A stretch of DNA of 9,694 nucleotides from an uncultured Alphaproteobacteria bacterium (GTDB lineage: Bacteria; Pseudomonadota; Alphaproteobacteria; Micavibrionales; Micavibrionaceae): the NCBI GenBank assembly GCA_937128575.1, contig CAKZMN010000196.1:1-9694 (forward strand), read 5' to 3'. Below the pieces are notes generated by a model. The model was not told the origin of the DNA and did not search any database. It worked only from the letters and a program-made list of their open reading frames with translations. This document shows, in pieces, positions 6,916 to 9,694 of this stretch. Made by a program: the position numbers and the translations under genes. Each line of letters begins with the position of its first letter. Positions within the stretch are counted from its first letter, which is position 1.

Positions 6916-7033
6916 ATTCCCAAGAAAGAGCAGGCATTGGGTCTGTCGTTGAAGGGCATAGCCGTTCAAACCTATTTCGGTCTATTGGGACAATTTAGTT
7001 CGTTAAAACATAACGACAAAAAAGGAGAAAGCC
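6916..7033 (+). promoter_or_regulatory. rpsD 5' leader with potential RNA structure
   Basis: The predicted leader can form several stems. CCCAA (6919-6923) can pair with TTGGG (6937-6941) or alternatively, as TCCCAA (6918-6923), with TTGGGA (6985-6990), so two mutually exclusive folds exist. TTGAA/TTCAA (6949-6953/6965-6969), topped by GGC/GCC across one mismatch with an ATA loop, forms a second hairpin. TCGTTA/TAACGA (7000-7005/7011-7016) with loop AAACA forms a third, ending seven bases before the Shine-Dalgarno AGGAG (7023-7027). S4 is a known autogenous translational repressor in E. coli and Bacillus, so an S4-binding leader is plausible here but not demonstrated. Confidence 0.35.
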
Positions 7034-7654
7034 ATGAGTGGTAAGCGTATACAAGCTAAACACAAAATTGATCGCCGCGTAGGCGGTAACCTATGGGGAC
7101 GCGTAAAGTCACCATTTAACAAACGCCAAACAGTACCAGGCATGCACGGTGCAGGCCGTCGCAGCAAGCCAACCGATTATGGTACACAGCTAATGGCCAA
7201 GCAGAAGCTTAAAGGCTATTACGGTAATGTTGGTGAAAAACAATTCCGCAGCTACTTCAAAGAAGCCGTTCGTTTGCGCGGAGACACTGGTCAAAACCTG
7301 ATCGGTCTTTTGGAGCGTCGTTTGGACGCCGTTATCTTCCGCGCCAACTTTGTTCCTACTGTTTTCGCCGCACGTCAGTTTGTTAATCACAAGCACGTGA
7401 CAGTAAACGGCAAGATCGTGAATATCCCATCTTATCAAGTTAAAGAAGGCGACGTTATCGAAGTGAAGAAGTCTTCATGGGAATTGCCTATGGTTCTTCA
7501 AGCCGTTGTAAATCAAGAACGCGAAGTTCCTGAATATATCGATGTTGATCACAAGAAAATGAAGGCTACATTCCTTCGCATCCCAGCACTAGAAGATGTG
7601 CCATATGCGGTTGTAATGGAACCACACCTTGTTGTGGAATTCTATTCACGTTAA
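7034..7654 (+). CDS. rpsD: 30S ribosomal protein S4
   Basis: Primary 16S rRNA-binding protein that nucleates 30S assembly and takes part in decoding fidelity. The 206-aa length is standard. N-terminal segment [15 protein letters not shown] (9-23), then PGMHG and the signature [12 protein letters not shown] (53-64) and [11 protein letters not shown] (68-78), followed by an S4 RNA-binding domain at about 95-145 ([39 protein letters not shown]). There are no cysteines, so it is the zinc-free form. ATG with an excellent AGGAG (7023-7027) six bases upstream. It is a single-gene unit with its own promoter and terminator, unlike the alpha operon of E. coli, where rpsD sits among other ribosomal genes and rpoA. 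Confidence 0.98.
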   Translation: MSGKRIQAKHKIDRRVGGNLWGRVKSPFNKRQTVPGMHGAGRRSKPTDYGTQLMAKQKLKGYYGNVGEKQFRSYFKEAVRLRGDTGQNLIGLLERRLDAVIFRANFVPTVFAARQFVNHKHVTVNGKIVNIPSYQVKEGDVIEVKKSSWELPMVLQAVVNQEREVPEYIDVDHKKMKATFLRIPALEDVPYAVVMEPHLVVEFYSR

Positions 7655-7680
7655 TCGTGAACATCATAAAGTTTCGAAAG

Positions 7681-7708
7681 AGCCGTCCGCAAATTGGGCG
7701 GCTTTTTT
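7681..7708 (+). terminator. intrinsic terminator of rpsD
   Basis: AGCCGTCC (7681-7688) pairs with GGGCGGCT (7696-7703) through eight base pairs, one of them G-T, with a 7-nt loop GCAAATT, followed by a run of six T (7703-7708). It starts 26 nt after the rpsD stop. On the opposite strand the hairpin is followed by only CTTT, so it may also weakly stop transcription from trmJ, which ends at 7720. Confidence 0.92.
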
Positions 7709-7719
7709 ATTGCCCGAAA

Positions 7720-8457
7720 TTAATCTTGAGTTTTATTACCGATCAGCGCGGAAATAATCCCGTGGAATGTGCGGGCTTCTTGGTCGGTAATCTCTGCGCG
7801 TAATAGCATGTTACGAATATTGCGCAATATTGCGGGTTTTAAATTATCATCACGGAAAAAACGCGCCTTATCCAATTCCCCCTCAAGCCTTAGAAAAAGC
7901 TCTTCCATTTTTTCATGCGTGACGGGATCGGCGTCACCAGTTTTAATCTCAATCTTTGACTCTTTAATCGCGCTGCTGTGCCATGCATAGGCGATAAGCA
8001 AAACACATTGCCCCAGATTTAGAGATGAGAAGTCCGGCGCGGTCGGCACATGGATCAGGGCGTGACAATGCGATAGATCGTTATTCTCCAGTCCCGTGCG
8101 CTCTGGCCCAAAAACAAATCCGATCTTTTGTCCTTGTGCATGACGCTCCCGCGCATCTTTCATGGCGGCGTGAACATCCATAACGGGTTTCACCATGTCG
8201 CGCGTTCTGGCTGTGGTCGCATAAACATAATGGCAATCAGAAAGCGCCTCAGGCAGGGCATCAAAAACAGGCGTTTCAGACATAACATCAAATGCGCCCG
8301 CACCATTATCAATGGCGGCCTGATTCGGCCATCCATCCCGCGGCGCAACTAGGCGCAGGTCTTGAAGCTCAAAATTGAGCATTCCACGTGCAGACGCACC
8401 AATATTTTCACCCATTTGTGGGCACGATAGGATAATAGCGGGAGAGTTTTTAGACAT
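7720..8457 (-). CDS. trmJ: tRNA (Cm32/Um32) 2'-O-methyltransferase, TrmJ/SpoU family
   Basis: A 245-aa SPOUT (trefoil-knot) methyltransferase expected to add 2'-O-methyl groups from SAM to position 32 of tRNA anticodon loops. The three SpoU motifs are clear: NIGASARGM (18-26) with the catalytic-type N and R, FGPERTGL (116-123), and SSLNLGQCVLLI (144-155). The C-terminal extension RNIRNMLLRAEITDQEARTFHGI (212-234) is the dimer-associated tail that distinguishes TrmJ from TrmL and TrmH, so TrmJ is preferred. ATG 8457 has only a weak purine-rich Shine-Dalgarno (AAGAAA). I could not place a convincing promoter in the 137-bp divergent gap. It converges on rpsD. Confidence 0.92.
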   Translation of the reverse strand: MSKNSPAIILSCPQMGENIGASARGMLNFELQDLRLVAPRDGWPNQAAIDNGAGAFDVMSETPVFDALPEALSDCHYVYATTARTRDMVKPVMDVHAAMKDARERHAQGQKIGFVFGPERTGLENNDLSHCHALIHVPTAPDFSSLNLGQCVLLIAYAWHSSAIKESKIEIKTGDADPVTHEKMEELFLRLEGELDKARFFRDDNLKPAILRNIRNMLLRAEITDQEARTFHGIISALIGNKTQD

Positions 8458-8526
8458 GTTTTTTCTTAAACTTGTTTTGTTTAATACACACTAAGGTATT
8501 GTTTATAATTAATTTTTATCAGTTTT

Positions 8527-8556
8527 TGGACAAAGGCATCATATGTTTGCTATAAA
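8527..8556 (+). promoter_or_regulatory. extended -10 promoter upstream of the 78-aa gene
   Basis: TGGACA (8527-8532; 5 of 6), an 18-bp spacer, and TATAAA (8551-8556; 5 of 6) with TGC directly before it, a correctly placed extended -10 TGn element. Transcription would start near 8563, about 32 nt before the ATG at 8595. The good match supports the short downstream reading frame being expressed. Confidence 0.5.
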
Positions 8557-8594
8557 TACACACCCATTAACATAAAAGCAAACGAGAACAGACC

Positions 8595-8831
8595 ATGGCA
8601 CTTGCCTTAAACATAAAAGAATTACTCAAAAGCGCGGAGCAGCCCTTTAACGTGATTGAAGAATTCTCTGCGCTAAGCCCAAAGCGTAAGGTTTTGCTAT
8701 GCGATCACTTATTTGTTCATGGACGTAGTTCTTTTGAAAATACAGTCCGTCTTTTATGGCCAGAAGCCAGCGCTCATGATTTAAAACGCTTGGCTGGATT
8801 CTTAAGCGCCCTAAAGAAAAAGGCTCACTAA
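8595..8831 (+). CDS. small hypothetical protein, 78 aa
   Basis: I do not recognise this protein. It begins with an amphipathic helix-like segment (LALNIKELLKSAEQ) and has a central LSPKRKVLLCDHLF stretch (27-40). The last third is strongly basic and helical (DLKRLAGFLSALKKKAH, 62-78). No signal peptide, membrane segment or metal-binding cluster is visible; it has one cysteine. Reasons to believe it is real: a well-placed extended -10 promoter, ATG start with a modest purine-rich site (GAGAA, 8584-8588), and a 3' end that coincides with a terminator-like repeat. Reasons for caution: it is short and has no family assignment. It is divergent from trmJ and overlaps the gltX stop codon by 4 bp (CTAA, 8828-8831). 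Confidence 0.6.
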   Translation: MALALNIKELLKSAEQPFNVIEEFSALSPKRKVLLCDHLFVHGRSSFENTVRLLWPEASAHDLKRLAGFLSALKKKAH

Positions 8832-8844
8832 GCTGCCTTTTTCT
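8815..8844. terminator. bidirectional terminator-like inverted repeat over the convergent stop codons
   Basis: AGAAAAAGGC (8815-8824) and its exact complement GCCTTTTTCT (8835-8844) surround a 10-nt loop TCACTAAGCT. On either strand the product is a hairpin with a GGC/GCC core followed by five T, the form of a two-way intrinsic terminator. Its centre (between 8829 and 8830) is also the centre of the overlapping stop codons of the 78-aa gene (TAA) and gltX (TAG). The GC core is short, so efficiency is uncertain. Confidence 0.55.
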
Positions 8845-9694
8845 GTCCCATGCGCTCCAGCGCCTTTTCAGGGCCAATCAAAACCAACAAATTCGCAAGC
8901 TCCGGCCCATGTTCCATACCCGTTAGGGCTTGACGCAAAGGCATGAAAAGCTGCTTACCCTTGCGGCCTGTCTGTTCTTTTACTTCATTAACCCAGCTGT
9001 TCCATGTTGTCTCGTCCCACGGCGCGGCGGGCAAAAGTGTTGCGGCCTGCGCAATGAAATCAGCATCATCAATAACCGGCTGAACGGGGCCATTGGCCAC
9101 ATGCCACCAATCTTTAATGTCTGATATTTTCTCAAGGTTTGGACGCACCGCGTTCCAAAATGCTTCATCAACATCACTTGCGCCGATTTCGGACAATCTA
9201 TCCTTGGCATTTGCGTATGTTGTCTCGTGCAGTATCTTGGCATTTAACCTGAATAGCTCCGCCTGATCAAACTTGGGCGTACCGCGTGAAAATTTACCAA
9301 AATCAAAGCTAGAGATAATCGGATCAATATTGCCAAAGGCTTCTATGGGATCAGATGTTCCAAGGCGGCCAAGTAAACTAATGATACTCATGGGCTCCAG
9401 ACCTTCATCCTCGCGCAAATCTTTCATGCTAAGAGAACCAAGGCGCTTTGATAGCTTGCCGCCCTCCGCATCAGAAATGAGAGACATATGTACAAATTCC
9501 GGCGGCTTTGCGCTCATCGCCTCAAACATTTGCACGTGTGTTGCGGTGTTCGATACGTGATCTTCGCCGCGAATGACGTGCGTAATGCCAAAATCAATAT
9601 CATCAATCACGGAACATAAATGATAAAGCGGGCTGCCATCTTCGCGTAAAACAACCGGATCAGATAAATCCGCACCGTTAAATGCAACAGCCGC
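8828..9694 (-). CDS. gltX: glutamyl-tRNA synthetase GltX, C-terminal part (5' end outside window)
   Basis: Class I aminoacyl-tRNA synthetase that charges tRNA-Glu (and, in many alphaproteobacteria that lack GlnRS, one GluRS mischarges tRNA-Gln for the amidotransferase route). The 288 visible residues run off the right edge with no start; the frame stays open past the GTG at 9610. The segment LSDPVVLREDGSPLYHL (9608-9670) and following VIDDIDFGITHVIRGEDHVSNT is the catalytic-domain signature of GluRS. The KMSKS motif appears as KLSKR (9443-9457) followed by LGSLS. The remainder is the helical anticodon-binding domain. The HIGH motif lies outside the window. The AEGGKLSKRLGS context is of the alphaproteobacterial type as I recall it; whether this is the discriminating or non-discriminating copy cannot be decided from this fragment. 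Confidence 0.95.
   Translation of the reverse strand, partial: AAVAFNGADLSDPVVLREDGSPLYHLCSVIDDIDFGITHVIRGEDHVSNTATHVQMFEAMSAKPPEFVHMSLISDAEGGKLSKRLGSLSMKDLREDEGLEPMSIISLLGRLGTSDPIEAFGNIDPIISSFDFGKFSRGTPKFDQAELFRLNAKILHETTYANAKDRLSEIGASDVDEAFWNAVRPNLEKISDIKDWWHVANGPVQPVIDDADFIAQAATLLPAAPWDETTWNSWVNEVKEQTGRKGKQLFMPLRQALTGMEHGPELANLLVLIGPEKALERMGQKKAA

Noticed and set aside
8828..9610. gltX starting at GTG 9610
   Set aside because: The frame stays open to the window edge, and the upstream residues (LSDPVVLREDGSPLYHL) belong to the conserved GluRS catalytic domain, so the valine codon is internal.
1..9694. CRISPR array, insertion sequence, prophage or defence island
   Set aside because: No spaced direct repeats, transposase, integrase or typical defence proteins are seen. 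Gene content is housekeeping with similar codon use throughout.

Overview
The window looks like a chromosomal housekeeping segment of an alphaproteobacterium. The evidence is the dnaG-rpoD pair, an RpoD that is close to E. coli sigma70 in regions 2 to 4, an alphaproteobacterial-looking GltX and S4, and a tRNA-Ile(CAU). Base composition looks moderate (roughly mid-40s % GC by eye, not computed), so the source is not one of the high-GC alphaproteobacteria. I cannot place it to genus. I see no phage genes, insertion sequences, CRISPR arrays or other marks of a mobile region.

Left part (1-3741, all +): the 3' end of dnaG (primase), then rpoD (primary sigma factor), then a second, strongly divergent sigma70-family gene. 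The second sigma aligns without gaps to RpoD across regions 2.2 to 3.0. It keeps the core-binding and -35-reading residues but has lost almost every -10 and extended -10 reading residue, including the WW pair, which is RR here. A perfect 9-bp AT-rich inverted repeat lies just upstream of it. This gene is the most interesting item in the window.

Middle part (3767-6776): a tRNA-Ile(CAU) with a strong extended -10 promoter is followed after 32 nt by a YrbG-type Ca2+/Na+ antiporter, with no visible terminator between them. The antiporter converges on a 632-aa TPR plus SAM-methyltransferase protein on the minus strand. The two stop codons abut with no base between them.

Right part (6777-9694): a 257-bp divergent intergenic region carries a near-consensus promoter and a potentially structured leader for rpsD (30S protein S4), which ends in a textbook terminator. 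trmJ (tRNA 2'-O-methyltransferase) converges on rpsD. Divergent from trmJ is a 78-aa protein of unknown function, which converges on the 3' part of gltX (glutamyl-tRNA synthetase) with a 4-bp overlap. A perfect 10-bp inverted repeat flanked by A and T tracts is centred exactly on that stop-codon overlap and looks like a bidirectional terminator.

By theme the window holds replication priming and transcription initiation (dnaG, two sigma factors) and translation (tRNA-Ile, S4, TrmJ, GltX), plus one ion transporter, one uncharacterised methyltransferase and one orphan. No intergenic stretch exceeds 300 bases.
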